NCBI GenBank assembly: GCA_963920705.1
Contig: OY987228.1
Coordinates: 12,631,187-12,695,186, forward strand
Length of the DNA: 64,000 nucleotides
Source of the DNA: Odiellus spinosus
Taxonomy: Eukaryota > Arthropoda > Arachnida > Opiliones > Phalangiidae
Reading direction: 5' to 3'
This document shows positions 12,661 through 25,100 of the stretch, one piece after another. How positions within the stretch are numbered: the first letter of the stretch is position 1; every line of letters begins with the position of its first letter. Below the pieces are notes generated by a model. That model did no database searches. It saw nothing but the letters and a program-made list of their open reading frames with translations, and was not told the origin of the DNA. The position numbers were made by a program, and so were the translations under genes.

Positions 12661-13346
12661 GTCGTCAAAGGTGGACCAAACGTGGATATAAGTGCCGCGA
12701 CATGGTAATTATCATACGATCATTTTGTAGCCAATCAACTATCTGATTGATATCGGTTCGAATTTCGAAACCCATTTCGTGTTTGTCGAAGTTTGCGATA
12801 AGTTAACACATTCGCATGACAAAATAAATCACACTCCACAAAAGAAAAAGTTAGTACTTACCATTCAGGTATCCTTCCAAGTATATCTTTGAATAATCCA
12901 ATCAAATCACCAGCAATTATTCAACCCTGTAATCGAAGAAAAAAAAAAAAAGATTATGAACTAGATTGTACTAGATGTACTTGAAACTACTTATAAAGTT
13001 ATCTGATTGAAACGAGAAGCCAAGACGGTTTTGTTAGTGAATTAATTACGAGTGCGTTCAAGCGATTAAATCTAAAGGACCGGTAAATTTATGTACAGTA
13101 TTTTCCCAACCTCTAACAATAATTTAGTAATTACGGTTAAGTTACGATTCTCACATTAAACCAGCTTCCTTTGAACAGAATTAGATTATATCTTAAAAAT
13201 CCCCCTTAAATACTTAAACACCAGCAAAGGTTTTCAGTATAAATAAAGCATGCTTTATGAAATCAGGAATCCATATATAGTGGAAATATTGGACTTCTTG
13301 TCTTTTGTGGAAGAGCTCCACCCTTCAATGAAAATCAAACTTAAAT
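12661..13346. other. Gene-free interval
   Basis: AT-rich, contains a perfect 16-bp palindrome (13243-13258) and otherwise nothing I can assign. Confidence 0.5.
13243..13258. other. Perfect 16-bp palindrome
   Basis: ATAAAGCATGCTTTAT, self-complementary without a spacer. Could be a dimeric-protein site or chance in AT-rich DNA. Confidence 0.5.
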
Positions 13347-13518
13347 ATCTTATTGGCTCTTTTGAACTGACATTGCTGATGTGAGAGGCAAAAACATCGT
13401 ATTTTGGTTACCCTGGTTACGTACTGGTTTTGCCCTAGGAATATAATTCCACCTATTATTTCTTACCCCCTCCAATAGAAGGGGGTCAAGGACTATGATG
13501 CGCACTCACTTCAGCCAG
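13347..13518 (+). repeat. Dispersed repeat D, copy 1
   Basis: Collinear with 46427-46591: CTTATTGG(C/T)TCT, then CTGACATTGCTGA(T/C)GTGAG, CCCTGGTTA, a CCCCCT(C)C(A)ATAGAAGG(G/T)GGTC block, and GAACTATGA-like and CACT(C)AC(T) words near the end. Copies are recognisable over ~170 bp with small indels. Non-coding. Confidence 0.65.
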
Positions 13519-15175
13519 ACAAATATTTTTTATTTATTAATTCCAGGTAAAATATGAAAACTTTTTACACCAGACAAAATCTTATTTTGCAACAAATTAC
13601 CAATAGACTATAACCACGTAAGAAATCCGGTGTACAAACAGAAATATTTCTGTATTACTAAAAATCACCAAATCACGTAAAATTTCGGAAATCCGAATTA
13701 AGGTGTACTTTTTTCGGTAAAGTGCAAATTAAACAAGACTCACCCAAGGCTTAACCAAATATGGTCGCATATCATGGCTAGCGCTTGGATTTCCAAGCCG
13801 ATAACCCCAAAGTGGGGTATATTTTTTCGAGAAAAGCCAAATTCCTTTCTGAAAGGAACCTAGCTTCTTTTCGAAGCCGAAAAAGGAAAGGTGGTGGTGG
13901 GCATTTTCCACTAGATGATTGGATAGGTAGGAGAGGTAAGTTTTTAAAAGTTTTAACCCCCCCTTAAACCCCCAAGAAGAAAGTTTAACAAGGGAATCGA
14001 TGCTTTTGAAGTCAAAATCAACCCTGAAGAAAACTTTTTCCCGAGCAAAAGAAGCCCTGGGGGTTGATTTTTGACAACCTCTCATAAACACACCCGTATA
14101 AACCATTATTTCTCAAAAGAGATATGGAAAAATGCCGCGTTTAACACTCGCTGATTTCAACGAATACCATAACCTCGGTACAATTTCGTTTATTAGAGAT
14201 AGAGAACAGTCTAACGTGTATGGCGCTGAAATCTCGGTCTGGCTCTAACTGTATAGATGGCGTATTTCTTTTGAAAACTTACTTTAACTGATAAAGCTTT
14301 TCTACCTTATAGCTCTACCATTTTCAAAGCTTCAGCGAAAAAGACGCGCACGAAATTTTTGTAAAAATATAGTCAAAAGATTCGGAAAACAGAACTAAAG
14401 TTGGGGTACGAGTTCCAACAGCGGGAGTTTTGGGGGCCCCTATTCTTTCGCGTTTTGCAAAAATGGTAAGTAAAAATCCTTTTCCAGAGAATTTTACCTC
14501 TCTTTTCGGTCTCTAGGGTCTTGTTACGAGTATTATTTCGCGAAGGAGGCGTCAAATTAACTATGGCGTTCGGAGAAAGGAGATATACCGGTCTTTTAAA
14601 CCATATACTCTTTGAATTTATATTTTAAGTTTCTGGTACTAGCAAGTTGTTCAGACGCAAAGTAGAAGATACTCCTCTTCTTGGAAAGGGCCGGGGAGAG
14701 GGGGATTATTCGAGTTTAACCTTCGTAGATAAGAAACGTCTTCACTTAGTAATATTGGCTGGCCCAAATGGCCGCCAAGGGAATTCTAGAACGGACACGT
14801 GTTGACTACGGGTTTTCAAGATCATTTTCAGTGTATGAGCCATGAACTAAAGCTATACCGATCCCGTGAGGAAAAATTAAATTGCAGAAAAACTCATTTT
14901 GGATTATGCTTTCCCCAAGACATTTTGTGTTTTAAAATCTAGGTGAGTATTCGACCTTGGTTAAGTTTTAGTTTTATTCTAAGTTAGTATGTAAATGGGT
15001 TCGAATACGGTCTCGGTGTAAAATCTGCGTGTTTATGGACTATTTTCTGTTATGATTTTATTTCTTTGTAATAATGGGTTTCTTCAATATTTGTATGAAG
15101 GTAATTTGCGGTAATTTGATTACACAAAGCGACTGTATATTGATGTTCCATAATTTTAAGTTAAAGGGAGAATGC
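13519..15175. other. Gene-free interval with one unrecognised minus-strand frame
   Basis: A 125-codon frame (14106 down to 13729) begins with a genuine ATG and ends at a normal stop, but I recognise no domain or motif; it is rich in F/K/L/S and there is no initiator or TATA upstream. A splice-donor-like AGGTGAGTAT occurs on the plus strand at about 14940 with no exon visible before it. I regard the frame as chance. Confidence 0.4.
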
Positions 15176-15588
15176 AACCTAACAACAAGTGATTTTTATC
15201 GAATTCTTGTCATTGAAATAGGACTAATCCACCAGTAAAAAATTTACAAATATTAAATTAGAAATAAATTTTAAAACTCGCCAAGACAATAGGCATAGAT
15301 TCATGAAGATTATGAATTTCTTCGCATTTATGGTTCAGCAACCAATCGATTGTTATTGGACGTCTCATGGAGATCTCGCCTTAACGATGTGCCTTTGCTC
15401 ATTGGTTGCTGACCCTTCAATACGAAATTCAGGATCTCCATAAATCCAGCTAAGCCTATTTTCCGGGTAAGTTTAAAATTTATTTCTAGTTTAAAATTTG
15501 TTTGTACATTTTTTTTTACTGGTTTATTAGGCCTATTGAAACGATAAGGAATCGAAAAAGAACAACAAAAAACACTAGTTGTTACGTT
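15176..15588. mobile_element. Foldback MITE A, copy 1
   Basis: Nearly the whole element is an imperfect inverted repeat. The left end has AACCTAACAACAAGTG, then TAATCCACCAGTAAAAAA; the right end has the reverse complements in mirror order (TTTACTGGTTTATTAGG, then AGTTGTTACGTT). A long inner arm around CATTGGTTGCTGA and the reverse complement TCAGCAACCAATCG also pairs. It matches copy 2 at 19777-20119. A 107-codon minus-strand frame across it is incidental. A GGGTAAGT word at 15466 lies inside the element and is not a splice site of a gene. Confidence 0.8.
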
Positions 15589-16357
15589 CCATTCTCCCTT
15601 TAGAGGGGTGAGAGCTCTATAACGACTATCTTCATAGGTAATACTGTTCATCTTTTACTTGACATGAAGGTAAAAATATTTAGCCGATTTAATATTCTGT
15701 GAAATCTCTGATAAACACAACTGTACGAAAATCAAAAATATCGATTATATAATTGTTAAACCATCAATCTATTATGTATACTTGAATAATATGAGAGTTC
15801 TAGGAGTCTAGACGTGAAAATAAACAACTTTTAGTTTTTTTTTATACTTTTCTATCAAAGGGAGCCAATTAATTTGATCTATTGTTGCGTTTAAAAATTA
15901 CGGGCCGCGCTCCATTTTTCACGGCGTTTAATAATTCAGAAATACCTTTCGTTTAATAACGGTTTCCCCTCTCTCTCACACTCCACCCACTCTTTCTCTC
16001 TCTCTCGCAACTAATCTCGAAGAGATTTTCAATATTTCATCACTTTATGGGAAAATCGGCAGATGCACCTCCACCGGCCGAGATACATTTCCTTCTCTTT
16101 TAGATACGAATAAAAATTTCTCCCTTCGCTTTTGCCAATTCCGTAAACTCTATCAGTGTTACGCCCTCTCTCGACAAATGGCTGAACTTGTTAAATAGGT
16201 TTTTTTTATTTTTCCAATCTACATAGAGTCAAAATTAAATAATGTTGGCAATGAACTTAAATAACCAAAGTTTATTCTTGCCTCTTTCTAAATTTAAGTA
16301 ATTTTTTTAATAAAAACTATTAATCTCAGGGGTTAAATCTGAACACGGATTACATAA

Positions 16358-16420
16358 CACTGATTAAACCCTTTGGTTACGTAATCCCTTTAGTACATAC
16401 CAAGCTACAGGTTTGTACAC
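16358..16420 (+). repeat. Dispersed repeat G, copy 1
   Basis: CACTGATTAA...CCCTTTGGT...GTTACGTAATC...TTTAGTAC...CAAGCTACAGG is found in the same order at 47076-47180, where extra sequence separates the first blocks. Short and diverged; origin unclear. Confidence 0.5.
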
Positions 16421-17999
16421 CGGTTACGTGGAGTGATTAGCCTCTTATGAGGGAAAATTCAGTTAACCGACCCCACCACCAAATAACTAATTAAAACGTG
16501 AGGAGATCAGAAAAATATTAAAAATTTCCGATCAGAAGTTTGAGAGCAAAACGTATTTGAAATTTTAAAATTGATATGTTGAAAAGCTACAGACTAGGTT
16601 GGTTTGGGTAAGATTAGGTTAGGTTTACTTATGAACTCTGTCAGTACAATGTCGTAATCAATGAAATTTTAACGTGCAAATGTAAATTTAAAATTCGTTT
16701 TTCTCAAACTTCCGCTTGTCGTCTTTTTTTTTAATATTCTTTATGAACTTATAAGGTCCAATACCGTCGATATTTAATGGAGAGGTCGGTTAATGGAATG
16801 TAATTCATCCCCGTTATGTGTAAAGTTCCAAAATGTAAACTAAAACCAATTTAATTTTGGGAAAATTAATTCACCATATTCCTAATCGGCGGAAAATTGG
16901 AGTATTTGGGGATTATAGAGGGGGAAAAACAAACGTTGGTCGTCTGCCAGAAAGCCAAAAATTCGAAGCGTTTTTATAGATAAATTTAAAGTTTTTTTAA
17001 TCGTTTTTCTTCGAGCAAAACATTTTGTTAGATAATGTCGATAATTAAAATTAGAATAATAAACTGATATGTATGTAAATATTTCATAATCCCAAAGCGG
17101 CCAAGATTTCAGGGTAAAGTAATTTATAATATACGAAATATATAACGACTTATTATGTTATTTTTAATCACCCGAGTCATTTAGCAATAAAATTTGCTGC
17201 GAAAACAAAAACGGATAACAAGTTACCGAAATTTTTGCTTTTGTAGCAGACGGCAGACTGTGGAAGACAGAATTAACCAAGATAATCCTAACTTCCGCCG
17301 ATATGAAATACGGAGGATTAAAACTTCTCTAAGAGTAGATAATAGCTAAAAAAAATTTAACTTACCAAGGATTTTTTTTTGGATAGCTCAGAATTTTGTC
17401 TATCAACCACTGCAAAATATTTCAAGGAAAAATTATTAGATTTTGAGGTGCAATCCGTATTTTTCATATAATAATTTATCTTAAAAGAAAATCGTGTATA
17501 TCGAACGTAACAATATTTTAAATCCCCCAAAGCAGAGTCGTGATTTAGGATAATTTCGTGACCTTAACTTGTTAAAATGTTTTATTATTAAAACTAAAAA
17601 TCGGTAATGAGTTGTTTTTAATTACATTACCAAAATTATTTTTTCTTTTAATAGCATGTGTTAGTTCTACTGTATCTTAATCATAATTAAGTTACTATAT
17701 GATCTTTAAAACGGTTAAAACTAGACCGTAAAAACCAGATACTGGTATGCGGACGAATTTGCTACACAGTTTCGTATTGTACAAATATTTACGAAGTATT
17801 TATCACGACAATAGTCGGTGGTTGTACGCAATAAGCCTTTAAAATCTCGGTTATTTCGTACATATACACTTATTTTGAGGGTATATTTCGTCGAGGCCGC
17901 GAGAAGAGAGTGCGGGCCAAGTGATAAGGCGCTTGATTTACGATCCTAGACACCTTGGTCGTTTGATTAACGTTGGCTTTGTCAAAGGCGGACGAACGA

Positions 18000-18015
18000 T
18001 AGGTGCGCGCACCTA
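18000..18015. other. Perfect GC-centred 16-bp palindrome
   Basis: TAGGTGCGCGCACCTA, self-complementary, with a GCGCGC core and two CACCT half-words (the recognition core of ZEB/Snail-type zinc fingers by family knowledge). No gene nearby, so a function is speculative. Confidence 0.5.
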
Positions 18016-18698
18016 CAATATAAATCAATCGAAAACTACAACGAGTTTTAAACGCGATTCAACTTCATCTCCTTACTGATTTGATATAGAGTTATAAAGG
18101 GGGTATATGCCTTCGTAAAAGATGAAATTTAAACTTGAGTCATACTCTAGTAAATAGTCCAGTCACGACTCTGCTCCCGGGATAAATTAGCCCTTATACT
18201 AAATTTCTCTCCGCTTAAAATATAAAGCCGTCTTCGAAGCAATTCATTCAACGCGAGGCTGACACGGGAATCAACCGTAGCTTTAACACCCGCAACTCAA
18301 TATCATGCCAAAACATGCGCAATTTAAAACACTTGGGATAAAATTAATGGTTAATGTATACATATAAGTGGATTACGGGACGTGCATTATAGGAGAATGA
18401 ATGAGTAATTATATATATATATTCATTAATGATAAATTGTAGGCCCAAATTATTTGGTAAAAAGGGGGGTGGGGGCAAAAAGGTAATAAATAGAAAATAT
18501 TTAAAAATAGTTTGGGAAATTGAGACATTTGTCGTCTGCCCCATTGTATAATTTTTATATTTGAGTCAGTGTTGGTGTTAACAAATTTCACTATTTAGTG
18601 TTGCCCAGTGCTCTACTTTTCACGAAATTTAATTATCTGATTTAAAAGTTAGTTGAGGTCACCGAATCCAAATAGTAAACCTTTGGTCTACACTATCC

Positions 18699-18850
18699 TA
18701 CACTCATGTAGCAGTAACAAATTCAAATTAGTGTTTAAATACAGTCATAAATTTTTATTTTGATAAATTTATTGAAGTTAGTGTTTAAATTAATTTATAT
18801 ATTTATATTTTGATAAATATTTCATCAAAATCTATTGTTCCATGAGTGTA
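18699..18850. mobile_element. Small element with 10-bp inverted ends and an internal 50-bp duplication
   Basis: TACACTCATG at the left and CATGAGTGTA at the right enclose ~130 bp of AT-rich DNA. Inside, a 50-bp unit is present twice (GTGTTTAAAT at 18731 and 18781; TTTTGATAAAT at 18758 and 18808). With only one copy in the window and short ends, mobile-element status is tentative. Confidence 0.35.
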
Positions 18851-19776
18851 ATTAATGTTGGCCAAATGTTTTAACCCAATTTTTTTTTAATTTTTTTTTT
18901 CTAGTTAATGGTGTTCGTGAAAATGATAATTCCATAGGCTACTTTGGGTTGAGTAGTGCACCACTCGGGCGCAACTTTTTTAAAATCAATAGTTTCAAGT
19001 GTGAAAATAATCTGGTGCAATACTGGCGCCAATAGTTTGATTTAGTGTAACATCGTGTTAAAGTGTAGCACGTTTAGAGATAACGGTTTACCATTGATAT
19101 ACGTGTTAAGCTAAGAAACTAAGCAATCGAAACATGTTCTATTATACCTAAACCAATTCAATGTTTTTTCAAGATTACGTATATGAATTTTCTAATATTT
19201 TAGCACCAAAAATAATACATACAATATCATGCACCAAAGGAATGGGAGTGTACCAATAATACCAAATTTCAGAAAGTGTTATATAATAATTAAAAAATGA
19301 ACACCAAAAACATCCAGCAAAAAATGCCATGCCAAAAATTCAAATAACACAAATACAAACATTACAGCAGAATTAACATTAGCCAAACAAACCATTGCGT
19401 TAAAACCATCAAAAACTTAGTTATCGTCACGCATGCACGCCCATAAATATATATATATTGGTGCAAAAATAGCAAACGATAACTCACCAGGAATCTTTTT
19501 CAATCAGTTCAGAATTTCAGATATTATAGATCGTACCAACCGCCATCTCCCTGACATATCAAGTACTTCGTATCCAAAAAAAGGGAGCTTGGCACATCTT
19601 ATTATTTCCCCATTGGAGTTAATGCAGCGAAAAGCATCAAGTTGCCAAACCCCCCTTTTCTAGTACAAGGGCAGATGGTAAAATATACAAAACTGGGGGG
19701 GATCAATACGCAATGTTAAACATCGTAAATATAACAGTAATATTTGCAAACCGGTCTTGTACAAGAGTGTATGTAC

Positions 19777-20119
19777 AACCTAACAACAAGTGTTTTGATC
19801 GATTCCTTATCGTTTAAACAAGCCTAATCCACCAGTAAAAAAATTGACAAACAAATATTAAAGTATAAAAATTAATTTAAAACTTATCCGGAAAATAGGC
19901 TTAGCTGATGGATTCATGAAGATCCTGAATTTCTTCGCATTAATGGGACAGCGACCAATGAGCAAAGGCCGGTCGTTAAGGAGCTCGAGACTTCCAATCA
20001 AATCAATGTGAAGAAATTCAGGATCTAGTTTAATATTTGTTTGAAATTTATTTTTACTGGTGAATTAAGCCGTTTTAAATGACAAAGAATTGATAAAAAC
20101 TCATCAGTTGTTGTTAGGT
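19777..20119. mobile_element. Foldback MITE A, copy 2
   Basis: Ends ACCTAACAACAA / TTGTTGTTAGGT are a perfect 12-bp inverted repeat. The arms continue inward with TAATCCACCAGTAAAAA / TTTTTACTGGTGAATTA, ACAAATATTAAA / TTTAATATTTGT, and GATCCTGAATTTCTTCGCAT / ATGTGAAGAAATTCAGGATC, so the element can fold almost end to end. It contains the same inner word CCAATGAGCAAAGGC as copy 1 (there as its reverse complement). Non-coding; length ~343 bp against ~413 bp for copy 1. No convincing target-site duplication. Confidence 0.85.
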
Positions 20120-20245
20120 AACAAGACTGCTATCATGGTTGAGAAAAACAGTATATTAAATTTAAACTTTCTGGAGAGTTTTCGGACGTACTAGTCCCTT
20201 TTCAATCCAATCATTAACCGTCATTTTAATTGCTCAATGAGGGTT

Positions 20246-20340
20246 TACAAATACTACTTTTTTGAATACGCATTTTAACAATGAATACCAACCTGCCGCA
20301 GCTTTTCCTATTTAGTCAACTTCTCTTGAGAAGAAATAAA
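20246..20340 (+). repeat. Dispersed repeat H, copy 1
   Basis: Shared with 25146-25236: AAA(T)ACTACTTT, TTTAACAAT(G)A, CAGCTTTTCC, (A/T)GTCAACT(T/C)CT and a final GAAATA word, in the same order and spacing. Non-coding. Confidence 0.55.
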
Positions 20341-20835
20341 AACTATCCACAAAATTTTAAATTTAAAATATGTTAAAGCAAAATAATACTTGACAAGAGA
20401 TAAATAAATTTAAAATTATGAAAGTCCTACGCATTTTGGGTTTACTAATGCTAATACTAGAAAGAAAAAAATTCGATCCTGTTTTTCTATAGGCCAAGAA
20501 CTATATTGATTATTCAGTATGTATGTATATTAATGAGACCATACGTTAGACAAGTCGTGGGAGATGGAGCAGGTTGGTTTTTAAAAGCGCCAAGGCTTAG
20601 TCTTTGTAAAAAGATCGAGGCGAAAAACCTTATCAAAAGAAAAAAAGGTAACCATGGAAACGATCCCGCTTCCCGAGAACATCGGAGATTAAAAATAATT
20701 CCTCTAGTCTTTAGAAAGTTTAGAAAGACGGCTCTTATTGTTGAACTGAAAAATGGCAAAATATCGGCCTGTACCATGGATTATTTTAATTCTAATTCAG
20801 AAAGAAAAACCACATTGGTAGTATATTCTCAGGTA

Positions 20836-20855
20836 TAAGGGCAGTTTTGCCCTTA
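20836..20855. other. Stem-loop with perfect 8-bp arms
   Basis: TAAGGGCA, loop GTTT, TGCCCTTA. It looks like a bacterial terminator stem, but no T tract follows and the context is eukaryotic. Just downstream (about 20857-20870) ACACTAGAGGGGG partly fits the CTCF core. Confidence 0.4.
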
Positions 20856-22122
20856 AACACTAGAGGGGGATTAAAAATATTAAATGATCTTATTTCTTTG
20901 CTGTATATTACGTTTCGTCAATCGAGTCACGACGACGACATAAATTAGGGGAACCAATATTTCATTCTCTCTCAATTACAATTAATTGCCTGTTCATTTG
21001 GTTTCAAACCAGATAAATCGAATGAAATTATTTTATTGGTTTCAAATACACAATGGTTTGTTTTGGTTAACTCGGAGACTACATTAGCTGCGAATGAGCG
21101 TACACACATGACACTTTTTTTTGTTGTTTTTTGTTGTTTGTTTTTTTTTCAATTTAAGACGCGCGAAATATTTTATGTACATATTTAAGGATTTTGAACG
21201 AAGAGCTAGTTTCAAAGTAAAGGAAATTGGAGCATTTTTTGCTGAAGGAGCGGGTGCGACAGTTTAGTTCAATAATTCAGTTCGTATTGACAGTTTTTGG
21301 TTAAATTTCTTAATTATCATAAAATCCTGGTTAGATTGTAACTCCCATTCCTTAAAATTTATGCAATGTATTGTAATGTTTGGGGTCGAAAAAATATGTG
21401 CACATAGATCATGAATTACAACAACCGATGTCATAATCGCGCGACGATGAAATGCGATTGTATGACGTCATACGTGACTTTCAAATAGAATTACACTGTT
21501 GTATTTGTAGGTGAAAAAGAGTTTGTCTATGTACACAGAGCGAAAGAATGATAGGTTTTGTAGGGGCAGGGGGAGCGAATCAAGAAAGAAAACGAAAGTG
21601 TTCGAATTCTTTCGTTTTCTTTGCATTGCTTCTTTTTTTTTTCTTATTTTTGCTTTTCGATTTCTTTTCTTACTTGGCCGATACTTCTTCGAGAAGGAAA
21701 CTGCAGGAAACAAGCCATAACTCTCGGAGCTTACGAGACTAATAGTAGGAAGAGAACTAGTGTCGAGGGGCGAATCAATTGCCCAACTAGACTTTTGTAT
21801 AAATGGCGAAGAGGAAGGTTGCATCGCTCGTTCGATCGGTGGTCCAAGACGTACCAAATTGCCACCATGGTCTTTTCCTATGAGCCCAAAAAACCAGAGA
21901 CAGAGAGAGCGAATGAAAGAGAGAGACGGGAGAGAAATGCTCTGCTTCCGTTCTTATGTCCAAATCTGGAAAGAAATAAAGAAAATAAAACCGCTTTATT
22001 AGGGAGCGATTCGCAAAAAGAGTCATTTTTCACAATACCTCATTAAAAGCTCAAGTTAATATAAAAAATAAGAATGAAGATTTTTCTATAAGGGTAGCGT
22101 AGAACGAACGAGAAAAAACGAA

Positions 22123-22141
22123 CGCGCCACCTAGTGACGGG
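22123..22141 (-). promoter_or_regulatory. CTCF-like motif
   Basis: CGCGCCACCTAGTGACGGG contains GCGCCACCTAGTG, an uninterrupted fit to the core of the reverse-complement CTCF consensus (GCGCC-MYCT-RSTG) as known in Drosophila and vertebrates. It sits in CpG-containing DNA just past a GA-rich tract. Occupancy cannot be judged from sequence, and insects also carry such words in repeats. Confidence 0.45.
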
Positions 22142-25100
22142 AGAGTAAACTACAGCTTCAAAATATTTCATTTGAAAGGCTTAATATTGGTGTAAAAGTG
22201 TGAAATGTAGTATATAGGGTAAATTTAACGATAAATTTCACAATAAATTAAATTATAATTAAGCGTGATTGCAACATTGTTTCTTTAAACCAAAAAGAAA
22301 CAGTCATTACAATTGCAAATGTTGTTTTCAAATATACCAACAATAACATGAACCTCGTAACTTTCATTAAAGCTTAGTTTTACCTTCAAAAATACCTTTA
22401 AGTTAAATTTGAGTTGAATATAATGAACATTATCAATTATTAAACGTATTTAACGAAAACTTACAACAATATCGCTCTCAAATTCACAGTATATCTTGGT
22501 ATATACGTATGAAATTATTTCAATCCGAAATTCGCTATAAAATATGTATTTACAACTATGAAATATCACCTAGAAACATTTTATAAAAGGTATTGTACCC
22601 GTTTTCTATAGCACCCATCTCACCCAATAGAAAGACAGGCGGGAAAGTGACCGTGCATTGGTTAAGCCATTCTCCAGTAAAGTGCACTACAGGGAAGTAT
22701 CGTTTCTTCCAAGGGTTACGCCACGCCTCGCGCGTACAAGATGGCAATTCAATTGGTTAAAACCGCGCAATATTGCTTACGACGATAAGTTATCAAATCA
22801 TTTAGATTCATTAATAATTTATTTGCTGCACTTTAATTGGTTGAGCAAAAGGTGACATAACTGGGCGTACAACCATTTAGGCACAAACAAGTGTTACAGT
22901 GAACAATAATGCGTAATAAAAATGCGCGGTAACATTACATTGCATTTAATGAATAATGAAATGAGTTTAATCTAATTTGTTTGCTTATTTGGGGAAAATT
23001 GGAGGGGATACAGACTGCTAAGCTAAACAAGCTTATAAGCAACATCCCTAAAAAAGCTTTACGTACAATATAAATAAAAATAATAAAAGATAATCTACGC
23101 GAATTAATCCATTTCGATAAAAGTCTTCTGCTGGTGAATTCCAGTCCTAATTACAATCTTAGAAGGGTACGATAGTTCTTTGGGGGTAGTGGTTGACTTT
23201 TCCCGTATTAATATCAAATAGGTACTCCAGGTCATTGATACGTTGCCTGACGACACTGTAATTGAAGCAGTTTATGACCTACTATAACTAGCAATCGAGA
23301 TTTGTGTAATATTTAATTGTGTTAGTTATTTAACGCAAAATATGTAACGACAAACGATTGTTAACAAACTACTAATCTTCTAAAATTATATCAATCGCAT
23401 TAGACAGTTAACGACGTACTTGTAAATAATATTTCCGTTTCGAAATGTTCCATTAGGCTTAGGTCTTGTCAATGTAAACACAAGATAGTAAATGGCGCAA
23501 ATTACGGTCATAACTATATCCGGCTTTTGCCGCCTTCAAGAGGGTGACGCGTATCACCTGGGTTTTTTGAAATACACGGGGATGTTAAAGTATAGTACTT
23601 TACACGGCACTAGGCGAAAAGTTAAGTATAAGGTATATTTATCCATATTTTTAAATAACAGGCTACCGTTCACTGGGGAAATAATGGGAAAAATTTCAAA
23701 AAAGTTATATTCATAATGCGCGGTGTTGACCAAAAGACCATAATAATAAAAATAAGGGGGAAACCATATTTCAGGAGTAAATCGGACATAGTTATGGAAT
23801 AATGGGGCCAACCCTCAATTTCACACCATCCGGCGGATCACGCTAACCAAAAATTAAGTATTTGTTATCTATAGACATTTTTCACCATGGACTGATGATG
23901 TTTTATGTTTCTACAATTAACTCATGTTAATAATTACAGTTAAATACATGTGCTTATGTTGTGATAATATGTCTGATACGTTAAATTGTTTTCATACGTG
24001 ATGTTAATTGTTAAACATTTCCTTCGAAGGCTTTTGCAACAATACCATGAACAATATATCTTGCATTCTTTGCAAGTTATGTTTGGCAAAATTAAAAATG
24101 CACGAAACGTTTTTGCAAAACTACAATTGCCCGAAAGTTTTTGCAAAATTATAATTCTCACATTGCAGATATGTTTTGAATATGGAAATTCAATCTTAGT
24201 GAAGAAGTGAACACTGTTCTATAAAAACTTAGTCATCTCAGCTGTTAAAACACTCTAATTAAGTACATGTATCTACTTATACACTGTTACGTAACCACAT
24301 TTAATCCAAACGTTATGAAATAGTTCCAATTGCACGAGTGGTGCCATGTTTTTTCGAATGAACTATACAATTTCTCTCCATTGAATGAAAGAAAAGGGTT
24401 TATATTTTTTTACCTAATTAAGTTCAACCCAATTTTTTTTCTTCTGTTTCTTAGAGATCCCTAACTATTCCGTGCACTAAGCTTGCCCACAAAGATATAA
24501 TCAAAAGAATTCGGCCTTAAACACAGTAAGAGAGTATAAGAGAATGAAAGAAGAAGAAAAAAAATTAAGTTTTCCCTCGTTCGTTTGTGTACATATATGA
24601 GACGTGAGGGAACGTTCTTCTCGCGAGGGTCATAACTCAAAAATATATGTAAAAAGAAAAGGTTACAGAGTTTTCCAGCCTAGGGAACAACTTCTAGTTG
24701 CTACGGTAGATATTAAATTATTTAACTATAGCGGATCTGTCGGGAGATGTTATTTTTTACGAAGATAAATTAGAATTCCATGCAGAAAGCACGAGCTGGT
24801 GGCTAGCGAAAAACCCCGAAGAAAGATATAGAGTATAGGCAAGACTGCACCTTGAGCAAAGGGTGAAACCAAAAGAAAAAAAATGAACTTCTACACCGGT
24901 ACGCCAAAAAGTTTGCTTATATTCTTGGACCCCGAAAAAAAAGGCGTGCAAGTATAAAAGGCGCGTAAAGCTTTCAGCGAGCTCTTTTAGCAATTTATGA
25001 AGAAGACTACGAAATGAGCTCGGTCCAAAAATTCCTGTTCAGGTAGCGTAAAAAACCAATTTCGAAAACTCAATCATTGGGCGCATTCACGTGGAGAGAG

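Larger units (their letters stand above)
15589..19776. other. Gene-free interval
   Basis: AT-rich with a CT tract (about 15965-16010) and a short TTAGG-like run near 16605-16625 (ATTAGGTTAGG), the arthropod telomere word but only two units. Holds a repeat G copy (16358), a 16-bp palindrome (18000), a small element with 10-bp ends (18699-18850) and a (TA) run near 18412. No open frame longer than ~76 codons. Confidence 0.5.
20120..22122. other. Gene-free interval with GA/CT-driven open frames
   Basis: Overlapping frames between 21468 and 22046 on both strands come from CT- and GA-rich tracts (about 21580-21680 and 21890-21945). The longest plus-strand frame (21621-22046) opens with TTG and has no ATG until well inside. 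No domain recognised. Confidence 0.5.

Noticed and set aside
13936..15470. Splice-donor words GGTAAGT/GGTGAGT at about 13936, 14464, 14940 and 15466
   Set aside because: No open coding block with a matching acceptor precedes any of them; the last lies inside a foldback element.
16597..16630. Telomeric TTAGG array
   Set aside because: Only two adjacent TTAGG units with degenerate neighbours; interstitial or chance.
20836..20855. Rho-independent terminator
   Set aside because: No T tract after the stem and the DNA is eukaryotic.
21621..22046. 141-codon plus-strand open frame
   Set aside because: TTG start, first ATG late, R/E/N-rich from GA repeats; overlapped by several frames on both strands.
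24950..24980. TATA box (GTATAAAAGGCGCG) with TTTCAGC
   Set aside because: The initiator-like A is only about 23 bp from the TATA start, too near for a standard core promoter, and no gene follows.
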